Positions 1 through 13,400 of a DNA stretch of 64,000 bases are shown one piece after another. The DNA is from Charina bottae (lineage: Eukaryota; Chordata; Lepidosauria; Squamata; Charinaidae). A program made the translations under genes and the position numbers. Under the pieces are notes generated by a model that made no database searches, was not told the origin of the DNA, and was given only the letters and a program-made list of their open reading frames with translations. The number at the start of each line of letters is the position of its first letter. The first letter of the stretch is position 1. The stretch covers positions 54,475,416-54,539,415 of the forward strand of contig JALMGJ010000003.1 in NCBI GenBank assembly GCA_023362775.1, in the 5' to 3' direction.

Positions 1-49
1 GGCTTTAATCAAAACTCTGTGAAGTTAAAACCAAGCAACCTATTTATAG

Positions 50-298
50 CTTAGCACAAAAGTGTGTTGCCACACACAGTCTGGTGTGTCGCCACACAAC
101 CCGGAAGTGCTGATCATCATCAGTGCTTCCGGGTTTTCCCGCGGCGACACACCAACGGCGGCGCGCAAAACCCCAAAAGCGGCAGCAGCACTTCCGGGTT
201 TTTGCGCGCTGCCGCAATAGCGGCACTTCCGGGTTTTCCCGCGGCAACACACCAACAGCGGTTGGTGTGTCGCCGCGGGAAAACTTTGGAAAGCCCTG
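50..298. mobile_element. hAT-type GC-rich MITE, family A, copy 1
   Basis: GC-rich block in an AT-rich intron. It contains GTGTGTYGCCACAC motifs and short CGG-rich repeats, and it ends TTTGGAAAGCCCTG like the three other copies. The left end is degraded. Flanks atttatag and ccttatag agree at 6 of 8 positions, as expected for an old 8-bp hAT duplication. The short ORFs inside it are not considered genes. Confidence 0.6.
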
Positions 299-802
299 CC
301 TTATAGTATCAGAGTCATGCACTAGAAAATCTCTACTTGGTGTTCAGATACAGTAAATAGGTTATGCAGTCAGAATAATTTATCCAAATTAGAAGTATGT
401 GTTTCACTTGGCTTTCAGCTGTCCACTTATCTAGACATTATATAATTAGGAATTGTTTGCAAGTACAATGATGCTGTAGGAGATAAGATATAATGTACCT
501 GTGATGGAGACAAATGACTATCACAGAGAGAGGAAAATAAGACTTCAGGCCAATAGTGAAATTTATTTTAATGAGTTTTTAAAAATCCGTATTGTTTCTG
601 TCTTCATTTTTTAAAGTGCAATCTTTGTCACTCAGAGGATTAGAAACTTGAGCATGTCTTACTTTAAATGGAAGAAGATTTTGAATTTGATTTGGATTCT
701 GAAAATATTCTGGTGTCCTATGTGAAATCACTGCCTTGTGAATTGTTTGGAAAAGAGCATATAGATCTTTTAACCTTCTGAGACCATATCTTTATGTTTC
801 AG
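299..802. other. Intron, no recognised element except a short duplicated segment
   Basis: AT-rich intronic sequence. Bases 736-780 recur at 1140-1183 with few changes. No exon carrying the front half of the first DM14 repeat could be found. Confidence 0.5.
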
Positions 803-1183
803 AAATTTAGTCTGGTTTTAGAAGCACTGGATTGTGGGCAGCCAATAGACCTCAGGGATATGCCTCCTGCCTTGGAAGGTAAGAGAGAATTTCTTTTTCA
901 GCCAACACAGTAATTAAAAAAAGACAGTGGATAAAGTATGAAGAATGGCAGTAGGCTGGCCACCTTGCAGTCATATACCTTCAGATAACCAGCCATACAA
1001 ACCCTGAGAGTCTGGAGCCGTTGGATTTTCAGGTTTTAAATTTTCCAGTAACTTACAGTTTCGTTTCCAGAACCTAAAAAGTGACTCTGGATCTACATAG
1101 TAAATATGGCTAGTGATTTTTTTCATCTGTCTTATTAAGTTGTGAATTGTTTGGAAAAGAGCATGTAGATCTTTTAGGCTTCT
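736..1183. repeat. Dispersed direct repeat of about 45 bp (736-780 and 1140-1183)
   Basis: Both sites read TGTGAATTGTTTGGAAAAGA then GCATRTAGATCTTTTA. They flank the exon at 803-878, one on each side, and differ at only a few bases. Confidence 0.75.
803..878 (+). CDS. CC2D1B: CC2D1B exon: end of a DM14 repeat
   Basis: Follows a polypyrimidine-poor tttcag acceptor and ends at gtaag. Encodes KFSLVLEALDCGQPIDL and then RDMPPALE, the typical tail of a DM14 repeat. Enters in phase 0 and leaves one base of a split codon. The exon that should carry the front of this repeat was not found between 1 and 802. Confidence 0.82.
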
Positions 1184-1439
1184 GTATATTTTACTTTTTA
1201 ATATATTTTAATTTTTAATAATTGTTGTTTTATATATTTATGATGATTATATTTATATAATTGTTGTTTTTAATTTGATGTACGCCGGCCAGTCACTTCT
1301 TGTGAGATGGGCGGCTATACAAATCTGATAAATAAATAAAGTTACTTTGTAAACATTGTGTACTTGTGTTTTTAAAACCTTTGCAAAAAGTACTGACACT
1401 ATGCTGTTTTTCTTGCTGAACATTTTTCCGATGATGATG

Positions 1440-1478
<39 letters not shown>

Positions 1479-4400
1479 GGATATGCCTAAGCTTAAATCT
1501 GGATGCCTTGCATTTTTCATTCCTCAGAAGTGTGTAATCTTGTACCTCAAGCGTGCTTGTTACTTGCCTCTATTTCCATTGCTGTTTTGTTTCCAATAAA
1601 TAGACCTTCTGGTTTTTCTTAGTAAACAAATGAATATAAGCCATTGCCTCTATTTCACATCCATGCAGTTGTAGCTACTTGGACAGCCAACAAATTACTA
1701 AAATTAGTTGTTGTTAAATGGCACATTTAAGATGTTTGGTAGATTTATTATTTATTTATTTATTTATTTATTCATTCATTCATTCATTCATTCATTCATT
1801 CATTCCTCACATTTCTTCACCGCCCATCTTGCCAAAGCGACTCTGGGTGGTTTGCAATCAGATTAAAATAATAAAAGATTAAAATACCATAAAAACAGGT
1901 TCATCATAAAAATATAAATATAAAATAGCCTCAATAAAATTCCTCAGGGCCTCATCAAGGCGCCAACCACCCCCATGATTGATAGATACCGTTTTAAGTG
2001 GGCTGTTTTAATCTGTGATGTTCTTAACACTGATTTGTTTTCCTGGGGTCTTATTAAATTGTGCTGCAGTTAAACTGAACTATTTATCACTATTTCCTGG
2101 CTTATTATGAAATGTAGCCAGACATTTTTTTGGTCTTTATAAACACTTTTTCAGAACTTGAAAGTCCAGAAGAGGTGCAGCTTACCTCAATACAGACCCC
2201 CTCTGGACCTGTGGAAAATTCTCAGCTGGTAACTAAACCAGATTCTCAAAGTTATGAAGATTCAGGTGAGATGTGTCTTAAAGATATGGCCCTGTAATGA
2301 ATTAGATTATTAAAATTAGAAACACAGTTGCTTCATTATTGTGGTGGAGGTGGTGGTGGTTGTTACGGCTACCTTTAAGGGCAATCTTAAACATACTGCA
2401 AAAGTTAAAGCTGCTTTCAGCTTTTTTTCTGTCAAAAAGTAATAGTGGTTTGATTATAGCAGAAGAAAGAGGAACACATTCCATGGCTGTGCCCTTATGG
2501 TATTTTTTTTTTGCATCCATTTCACAGGTTCCCAGCAGCAGCCAAAAACGGTGCTAGAAGCTTTGCAGCAGCGGTTGGAAAAGTACAAATCAGCAGCAGC
2601 TCAAGCCAAAGCAAATGGTGACGGTCGGAAAAGTAGGATGCACGAGAGAATAGCCAAGGTTAAAACAAAAATAGGTGTGGGGGTTGGGTCGATGCCAGCA
2701 ATAGCTCCGTGTTGCTAATGTCTTTCCTGTGAGGTATTGATTTAGCATCATGGGACTCATGTTCAGCAGTACTTTTCATGTGCTGTCCCCAAAATATAAT
2801 TGGGAGGTTGTTTTCTGCTTTTTTTTTTAAACTTCAAATTAGTCTTGAACTATACAGATCTTGAACTCTGACTGCAGGTAGTCCTTGACTTACAACAGCA
2901 ACTGGGACTGGAATTTCCTGGTTGCCATTGTTAACGGAATCTCACAATCATTAGGCGGGGCATCTTCCTGCCGGCTTCCCACAACCAAGTCAGTGGGGAA
3001 GCCGGCAGGAAGTTGCGAGTCCCAGGTGGCTCTCAAGCAGGCCGGCAGGCAGGTAAGTGGCTGCTGCCGGGTGGGGGAGGGTGTGAGAGGGCGCGTGAGG
3101 CATGGCGAGGGTCCGGGAGGGTGTGGGGCGAGGGGGTGGGAGGGTGCATGAGCGCGAGGGAGGAGTGGGGAGGCTTGGGGAGGGTGCGCAGGGAGGCGTG
3201 AGGGTGCAAGGGAGGCGTGGCAAGGGTTGGGGAGGGTGCGCAAGTGGTGGAGGTGCAGTGAGGCTTGGGGGGGGTGCGCAAGTGGCCGGCACAAGCGCAG
3301 AGGGACTGTGGGAGGGAGAGACTTAGCCCGGCGACTTGTGACCTTCCCTGCCGGCATCCCCATTGACTTTCTGGGGAAGCTGACAGGGAAGGTCGCAAAT
3401 AGCGATCACATGATCGCAGGGCGCTGCAACCAGTTGTAAGTGCAAGCTAGTTGCCAAGCGCCCAGTTTGCGATAACGTGACCACAAGGCTGCTGGAACGG
3501 CCAGAACTCTTGAGGACCGGTCGTAACCACCAGTCATTCAGCACCATCATAACTTCAAATGGTCGCTGAACGAATGGTTGTAAGTCGAGGACTACCTGTA
3601 TACAGACAAGTCCATGCAGTTATTTGGGTAGCATTTTCAGAAGCAGTTTGCCATTGCAATCTTCCTAGGACGGGGCTGGTGACTTGCCCAAGGTTGTTCA
3701 GCTCGCTTTCATGCCTAAGGCAAGACTGGGACTCTGGTTTCCTTTCTCCCAGTCCAGCTCCTTAACCGCTAGACCAAACTGGCTCCTTTGTTTTCTGCAC
3801 AACACAACTGGGTATGAAAATCTGCTTTCATACTGAACTGCAATAGCATACCCACTTACAGAAGAGTAAGGTCCATTGAACTTAGTGAGGCTTAATTCTG
3901 AATAAGCAGGTATAAGGACAATGAAATTAAATCACAAAGAACACGGGTGAATATTCTTTGCCAAAAAAGCACAGTGGCAATTGAGTACCATGCAACAGAA
4001 GCATTTTACTAGATAGAGCTGCATGCAAAAGTTACATGGTCAAATTGTGTGTTTCAACGAGTGAACAGGAGCTGACAACTTGTTCATGGTACAAAGTTAA
4101 ATGTAGCATCTTTCTGCAAATTTGAATGCATACTTACTATTTATATGAAGTTCTTTACACATTCAAAATAAGGAACAATGAATATGGCAGGTGCAGAAGA
4201 TTGGACACTCTTCGAATTGAGCCAGTGCTTTTTTATTTTTTAAGTATACCATGTCAAGATTGTGTCAGCTTCTGTTTACTTAGAGATTCATTGAAGCATA
4301 TAATTTGACCAAGGCTACCTAATTTTTGCATGCAACTGTATGACGAGTATTCTCTTTTGTTACAAGATAATTTCCAGAAGGTATATTCACTTCTGGCAGC

Positions 4401-7400
4401 AAATGAGGAATAAATATGTATTTTCCCTCCCTGAAAAGAGCTATTCTGTCCCTAAATGCCGAGTCTAAACAACATCTCTGATTGCAGCAATATCAAGATG
4501 CCATAAGAGCCCATAAAGCAGGAAGAAAAGTTAATTTTGCTGAACTACCAGTTCCCCCTGGTAAGTGGGCAACTATCAGGGCTGTGCATAATGTGAAATA
4601 TCCTAGCATAAGCGTCGTCTCTGTACCAGAAACGTTTCAGCAGGTTCTGCCCTGTTGGTGAGACTGAGACAGACAGCATTACAGAATGGGCAGAAAAATG
4701 TCCTGCTGTCACCTCTAAACCCTGGGAATGGTTTGAACAACAAACAAATGCTTGAAAGTTTTACTTCCCTAAAGATCTTTATCCTTAATGTATTTGCAGA
4801 AATTGTAAAACTTGTAATTACCCAGATCAACCCCTCCTGTTCTCCTGTTGTCATCATTGTGAATTTTATGGAAATGAGAACTGTGAAAAACCCTTCATAT
4901 ACGTGATCAGGAGAATATACTCTTTTGAAATAAGCCTTATAAAGCAGGCTTTGTGATTCACATTTGCTTATATATTCCATTCATATTGCAAAGTTTGAAG
5001 GATGAAGTTGCAACATTAGCATCTTTTTAAATGGGGTAATCACAAGCATTATAGTACATATGGGTAAAATTATAAGATAGAACAAAATTCTGTCCTATAT
5101 CTAAAACCATACAGCTAATATGGGCAAGTTGCCCTATGTATAAACATAACGGATGTGGAATATCATTCCTGATTTTCAGTATTCATATTTTCCTGTTTAG
5201 AGTAAATTAAAGTTCAGCTTCAACTTAATTGCTGTTCTTTTGTGTGTCAGAGCTTTTCCAGAGATATTATTAATTGTTGGGCATTGTCTGTTTTGTGGGC
5301 TATTATTGTAGCCCACAAACTCTAAGATCTTGAAACTTTTGAATACAACTAAAATGTTAAGCCCTTTCCCTTTAAAATCTTGGATTCCTTAAATGTGTGT
5401 GGTTTATGTGTCTTCCTTCAGTTATTTTGAGACTTGTTCGTTGTATTTTTTTAGGATTTCCTCCAATTCCTGGAATGGCTCCTGTAGATGGTGATGGCAC
5501 AGTTGCTGGAATGCTGGAAAATGCTAACAAGCTGGTTAAGGTGGAAGAGGAGGGAGAAACAACCAATGACAAAGATCATGATGATGATGAGGTATATTAC
5601 TAAAATAAATATGAGCTTAACCGTACAGTTCTTTTGGTGACCTATTGATACAGATTCCTGTTTTGACTTAGGACATACAGTATCATGAAAACTCCTTGTG
5701 CTGGTTTCAGTCAGAATATTACTCTTGCCTTGCTAATGTCAGTTAATAAGACTTCATGTTTGAGTACCTGTTACTAGTTCGTCATCTCATCAACCCCATG
5801 CTGCACAATGGAGTACTCTAAATCCAGCCTTCCCCACTCTGATGCCCTCCAAAATATGTTGGGCTGCAGTTTCCAAAATTTCTAGCCAGTATGCATGTGG
5901 GAATTTTGGAAATTATAGTCCAGTCTTTGTGGAAAGCCTAAACTGGAGAAGGCTGCATTCAATTGTTTTGTTAAAAGGCCACCTTTTAAGGATGAGGCCT
6001 TTCCTTTTTAGACAACCCCAAGCAGATATTTGCTGTAATGGGATCTCTTTGTTCAATATCGGTCACCTACTTAAATCTAGCTTTCATGCACATGGCTTTT
6101 GATTTCTGTTTCGTTTCTGTAGGGTGAATCTTCCACACAGGCTCCAGCTGCCAAAAAGCCCACCCAGCTACCTAGGAAACCTGTGCAAATTGTTCAGCCA
6201 CTAGTGGTGCCATCTAATGTAAGCCAGGAAGAGCCCACTTCAGAGAAAGATAATTCTCTGTCCAACCCTGGAACAGCACCAGAGAGATCTACATCCATTG
6301 AGTACCTCCCTTCAGCTGGTAAGGTTTGCAGAGATAGCTGACTGCCCATCAGTTGTATTTTTCTTGTTTACACAATAACATTGTGATGATAAGAACAGCT
6401 CTGTTGTATTAGACCAAATGGGCAATTTGAGTCCCCATTCCACATATGACTCTCAACTCCTTTTCTTTGTTTTTTTAAAATAACTTTACTAAAATTTTAA
6501 AAAAGAAAGACAAAAAATTAACGAAAACTAATATAGAATGAGGAAAAGAAAGAAAAAGCCAAAAGGCAGAAAAAAGAAAAGAAAGAAAATATAAAGAAGT
6601 AGCTTCTGATTTTCTTTACAGCAGTTATAAGTATAAATTTACCTCTTACTCTGTGGTTACAACATGACACTCAATTTTTCTATAATCTATTTCTTTTTTT
6701 TCTAATCATCAAAACCCTAAGTCATAAGTTCATTTTTTTTCTGTTTCATGCAAAAAGTCTATAAGGGGTTTCCAATCAGCAATAAATGTAGATAATGTGT
6801 TTTCTCTAATCAAATAAGTCAATTTGGCCCCTTTTCTTTGTAGCTCTGGAGCCATTTCAATTACAACTGGCATGTTTTCCCACAATTTTTGAGGTGAGAA
6901 GCATATAAAAATTGTAGGGGATGCCCTAAAAGAGATATAGTTTCAGAAGTTTAGAGGAGGGAAATGGAGAAAATACCACAGGAAATTATAGTACACCTCA
7001 ACCTGCATCATTGTCGGACCTGCTTCAGATTCTCAGGAACCAAAAGATTGTCCACTCCTGCTTTCTTCCAAGCAGATGCTTCAGGGAAACTTAGAGACGA
7101 GGCCCAAAGATAGTTACCCTTCTTCAGTCTCTGAATCTGGAGGTTCTTCCTAGGAATAATGTTAAAAAAAAAACAGAATGCGTAAAAGACAGCGGAAAAT
7201 GTACTTGGGTGTTTTGACTTATTTGTCATCTTCCATCAGGATACAGATGAAATTATTCACACATTTGTGCGGTGTAATCTCAGTGCCTTTTTGTACAATT
7301 GTATTTGATCTTTGGTTTTGTGTGTATTTGCCTATGAGATTAAATCAAAAACATGAAAGCCTGCTGGTTGGGTCAGATAGGCATCTGAAACATTTTTTAA

Positions 7401-10400
7401 ACTGAGGAATTTTTTTGTTTCCTTTCAGCCAAGGAGCATCTTGAATTTCTAGAAAACAGAAAGAAACAATACCTCAAGGCTGCAATTCAGGCGAAGAAGA
7501 AAAATGATCTCGAACAAGCCAAGGCCTACCTAAGAACAGCCAAGAGCTTAGATCCAAAAATTGAGATGGCAAAAAATGGCAAATCGGTTGATATTTCAAA
7601 GGTTAGCAAGACTGGCATATTTTGAGTATGTGTGTGTGTGTGTTCATATATTGTATATATTCACCAGTAAGAAGGAAATACGGTCTTTTAAAGTTGGGGC
7701 AGATGAAATATTTGTACTATCCACCTGCCCAGCTGTTTTCCTCTCACCAACCTTGAATTATACGAGTCTTTTTATTAACATTCAATGGAAGATTTTACAG
7801 TTTTCTTCACGTAATTTATTGCTCATAGAAACATGTTTGGATCAGTTTAACTGAGTGGTGGGGTGGGGGGAGAGATACTTTAGTGGTTGCATTTTCATAT
7901 AATTCAGGGTTTCTTTAAGCCATGGTTTCTTGAAAATCAGTAATGTGCAAGTTCTCACATTGAATGTACAGTGACATGGATACAAAGTGAGTCCAAAACA
8001 TTTTGGGCTGAGGAGGAAAAGGGTAGTAGAACATCCCTTCCCCTTTCCAGCACAGGAGCCAACCTGAACAATGGTTGAATATTGCTTCACAATTGCGAAT
8101 TGAAAAGTGTTATCCACGAAACCTTGGGGAAAGATGGGGCAGGCTGCATAGCATCCATAGCTCAGTCTTTCAGTCTCTCACTGTTACCGTTCTCCCTCCA
8201 TCATTTACTGCTTGAGGCAGTGGCTTCACTTTTACCCTGCATGATAGCCTGAGGGAGCTGTACAATTTGTTCTGGAATCTTCTTCCCTGATGCATTGGCA
8301 TTATCGAGGTCGATCATTATGGTAGTATCAGTGCTTAGCATGATGCTAAAGAGCAATCAGAAGTATCACACAGCTAAAGCAATGATAAAATTTAGAGTTC
8401 CTCACAGCCTCAGTTACCGGGGTTCTCTTGGCATTCTCATAGATGGATCACTGGCCTTTGAGAGCAATTCAGTGTGATGTAGCATCACATTCTGTTACTG
8501 CCTGCAAACCCAAGAAAACCGATATATTGTACCCCCGTGAGCCCTTGAGATCAAACATTGCATTCCAAGAGAAGCATTCTGTTGCCCTTTCCTCATTTTC
8601 TCTCCAGTCTTTTTCAGTCTAATATGAATGGCCTTTCTTTGTCTCAGCAACGGTTTTTCCAGGGAATCTCTGACATGTTCTGTGTTCTGCTGTATAGCTG
8701 CCTTCGCCTCCTACGGATGATGAGGGTGACTTTATTTTCATACATCATGAGGATGTCAGACTGTCTCAGAAAGTAGAAGAGGTTTACATTCAGCTCATCA
8801 ATCTACTGAAAGACCAGCATGAGGTAGGTGGAGGTGGTCTAAACCGTAGTTCACTAGCAAGTCCTGGGAGTCACGGTCGCACACTTTCTCTCCCACTCCC
8901 TTCCAGCCCAGGACAGCAAAAAGGCGGCATTCAGAGGGATGCCAGGCTTCCTCTTTACATACAGCTTTGCCTTGGAACGCTTTTTGGTTTAATTCAGGAG
9001 GGCACAGCTTGTGCCAGCTGGAAGGCTGGCTGCACCAGACTAACCATCTTGAGGGCTACATTCCAAAAGTAGGCGAGGTTAGGTACCATCTCTGCAAGAC
9101 AGTTGACCCTTAATTTTTTAAAACTTCAAAAAATTAAATTAAAAAAAATGCTGAAATCATGCACCCCAGAAAAAAATTGGCCTGAGCTCTGGGGACTTCA
9201 AAAGGATGCTGTGGGTCTACACTTTTTGCACCCCTGATTTAATTTTTGGCTTGTTTGAACAAGCCAGAATCGCCATGGTCATTGAACCTGGCTTTTTACA
9301 AACTACAGTTCCAATGAATCAAGATTCACTCAAGCTGGCAATTTAAAAAAAAAAAAAGATGTTTCTCTTTCCCCATGTATAGCCATGTCTGAAAACAAAA
9401 GAATGTAAAGCATGTGATTATGAGACGCTACTGCTCATGCACATAGTGCTTAACTCTGTGTTATCGTTATGTCTGAAATGAGCCATGCTGTCCTCTGCTT
9501 ATTGGAATACTGTCATCCACTGAGAAACCACAGCCCATTGGAGTGAATTGATTTTTCCCCTTCACTCTCCTTCACCTCTTCTGTAGAATCATCTGTTCTC
9601 ATTTAATTGTAGAGCAAATGGGGCTAGGCCTCCTTTGGGGAAAGGGAGTTTACAAACTTCTAGGGAGAGAGAAAGGCCCAATCAGACGCTTCACCCTCCC
9701 TCACCAGCCAAGATGCAAGCAGATGCAGTACCACCGAGCAGCACAGCACCTTCCTTGCTCCACATTTCATCCGTACCCATCACTGCCTCATGATCTCAGG
9801 GTAATATGAGGGAGCTCAAAGGGTTGGGGTTGGGGTTTTGTGTGTTTCTTTAGCTTCTCTTGCAAGCAGGTGGAAACAACTAGGTGCAGCCAAGCAACAT
9901 GTAGCAGTGTGATTGCTTAATTGGAATAAACCAGAATTCTGCACATCAGACTGGATCAATGCTGTGTTTTCTTTCAAATCATTTTTAAACATTTGTTCTG
10001 TTTTCCATTAATAGAAATGTATGCAGTATTCCAAACAATTTATGCACCTGGGAAATGTAACTGAAACTACAAGGTAGGTTTGGAGTTCAAGGTATTTTGT
10101 TGTGTTTAGTAACGTTAAAAATCTGGGGCTTAATACAAATGCAGTTTGGGGGAGCTTGCAGTAGATTTCCTTTTCTTGTTCTAAGTTTTGCTTTAAATTG
10201 TTTGGAAGAAAGATGTTTCTTCTGCCTTGATATCTGAAGCTTAGGGGAATTTGTTCGGTATGCTTTGTACGCTACTGGCCATGGTGTTTGCATGTTAGTC
10301 TGGACTTGTAGTTAAATTTGTACAAGACTTCTATGCTTACTGGAAGTTTGGGGAGTTGTAGTCCCAACCTCTCCAGCAAAGGAGATCGTTACCTTGTCGT

Positions 10401-13400
10401 GGTGCTGGAGCTTGAGCACCTCAATGAAACCATGAGCAAAACCGTGAAGGGACACCCAAGACGGGAAGGTCGTGGCAGAGAGACTAAATACGATCCCTGG
10501 GGAAGGTAATGGCAACCCACCCCAGTATTCTTGCCGTGAAAACTAAATGGATCAGTACAACCACAGATATGTCGGTATACCATCAGAAGATGGGACTCCC
10601 AGGTCGGAAGATGGTCAAAATGCTACTGGGGAGGAACAGAGGATACGTTCAACTAGCCCCAGATGTGATGACGCAGCTAGCTCAAAGCCGAAAGGACGGC
10701 TAGCGGCCGACGGTGCTGGTGGTGAACGACGAATCCGATGTTCTAAAGATCAACACACCATAGGAACCTGGAATGTAAGATCTATGAGCCAGGGCAAATT
10801 GGATGTGGTTATTGGTGAGATGTCAAGATTAAATATAGACATTTTAGGTGTCAGTGAACTGAAATGGACTGGGATGGGCCATTTCACATCAGATGACCAC
10901 CAGATCTACTACTGTGGACAAGAGGACCACAGAAGAAATGGAGTAGCCTTCATAATTAATAATAAAGTGGCTAAAGCAGTGCTTGGATACAATCCAAAAA
11001 ACGATAGAATGATCTCAATTCGAATTCAGGGTAAGCCATTTAACATCACAGTGATCCAAATATACGCCCCAACCACAGATGCTGAAGAAGCAGAAGTAGA
11101 TCAGTTCTATGAGGATCTGCAGCACCTACTGGATAATACACCAAAAAGAGATGTTATTTTCATTACAGGAGACTGGAATGCTAAGGTGGGTAGTCAGACG
11201 ACACCTGGAATTACAGGCAAGCATGGTCTGGGAGAACAAAATGAAGCAGGACATAGGCTGATAGAATTTTGCCAAGACAACTCACTGTGCATAACAAACA
11301 CTCTCTTCCAACAACCTAAAAGACGACTTTATACATGGACTTCACCAGATGGTCGACACCGAAATCAGATTGACTACATCCTTTGCAGCCAAAGGTGGCG
11401 GACATCTATACAATCGGTAAAAACAAGACCTGGAGCTGACTGTAGTTCAGATCACGAACTTCTTATTGCAAAATTTAGAATCAGACTAAAGAGAATAGGG
11501 AAGACCCACAGATCAGTTAAATATGAGCTCACTAATATTCCTAAGGAATATGCAGTGGAGGTGAAGAATAGATTTAAGGGACTAGATTTAGTAGATAGGG
11601 TCCCAGAAGAACTATGGACAGAAGTTCGCAACATTGTTCAGGAGGCGGCAACAAAAAACATCCCAAAGAAAAAGAAAACCAAGAAGGCAAGATGGCTGTC
11701 TGCTGAAACACTGGAAGTAGCCCAAGAAAGAAGGAAAGCAAAAGGCAACAGAGATAGGGGGAGATATGCCCAATTAAATGCAAAATTCCAGAGGTTAGCC
11801 AGAAGAGATAAGGAATTATTTTTAAACAAGCAATGTGCGGAAGTGGAAGAAGACAATAGAATAGGAAGGACAAGAGACCTCTTCCAGAAAATTAGAAACA
11901 TTGGAGGTAAATTCCAGGCAAAAATGGGTATGATCAAAAACAAAGATGGTAAGGACCTAACAGAAGCAGAAGAGATCAAGAAAAGGTGGCAAGAATATAC
12001 GGAAGATCTGTATAGGAAGGATAATAATATCGGGGATAGCTTTGACGATGTGGTCAGTGAGTTAGAGCCAGACATCCTGAAGAGTGAGGTTGAATGGGCC
12101 TTAAGAAGCATTGCTAATAACAAGGCATCAGGAGACGACGGTATCCCAGCTGAACTGTTTAAAATCTTGCAAGATGATGCTGTCAAGGTGATGCATGCCA
12201 TATGCCAGCAAATTTGGAAAACACAAGAATGGCCATCAGATTGGAAAAAATCAACTTATATCCCCATACCAAAAAAGGGAAGCACTAAAGAATGTTCAAA
12301 CTATCGAACAGTGGCACTTATTTCACATGCCAGTAAGGTAATGCTCAAGATCTTGCAAGGTAGACTCCAGCAATTCATGGAGCAAGAATTGCCAGATGTA
12401 CAAGCTGGGTTTAGAAAAGGCAGAGGAACTAGAGACCAAATTGCCAATATCCGCTGGATAATGGAGAAAGCCAGGGAATTTCAGAAAAACATCTATTTCT
12501 GTTTTATTGACTATTCTAAAGCCTTTGACTGTGTGGATCATAACAAATTGTGGCAAGTTCTTGGTGGTATGGGGATACCAAGTCATCTTGTCTGCCTCCT
12601 GAGGAATCTGTATAACGACCAAGTAGCAACGGTAAGAACAGAGCATGGAACAACGGACTGGTTTAAGATTGGGAAAGGAGTACGGCAGGGTTGTATACTC
12701 TCACCCTACCTATTCAACCTGTACGCAGAACACATCATGCGACGTGCTGGGGTTGAGGAATCCAAGGCTGGAGTTAAAATCGCTGGAAGAAACATTAACA
12801 ATCTCAGATATGCAGATGATACCACTTTGATGGCTGAAAGCGAGGAGGAGTTGAGGAACCTTATGACGAAGGTGAAAGAAGAAAGTGCAAAAGCTGGGTT
12901 GCAGTTAAACCTCAAAAAAACCAAGATTATGGCAACGAGCTTGATTGATGACTGGCAAATAGAGGGAGAAAAAGTGGAGGCAGTGACAGACTTTGTATTT
13001 CTAGGCGCAAAGATTACTGCAGATGCTGACTGCAGCCAGGAAATCAGAAGACGTCTACTTCTTGGGAGGAGAGCAATGGCAAATCTTGATAAAATAGTTA
13101 AGAGCAGAGACATCACACTGACAACAAAGGTCCGCATAGTTAAAGCAATGGTATTCCCTGTAGTAACCTATGGCTGCGAGAGCTGGACCATAAGGAAGGC
13201 TGAGCAAAGGAAGATAGATGCTTTTGAACTGTGGTGTTGGAGGAAAATTCTGAGAGTGCCTTGGACTGCAAGAAGATCAAACCAGTCCATACTCCAGGAA
13301 ATAAAGCCAGACTGCTCACTTGAGGGAATGATATTAAAGGCAAAACTGAAGTACTTTGGCCACATAATGAGAAGACAGGATACCCTGGAGAAGAAGCTGA

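Noticed and set aside
40..356. Overlapping ORFs on both strands at the window start
   Set aside because: They fall in a GC-rich MITE, where stop codons are rare by chance.
2890..3398. Proline-rich minus-strand ORFs of 100-157 codons
   Set aside because: Produced by the G-rich minisatellite inside a DNA transposon; three frames are open at once, a sign of composition rather than coding.
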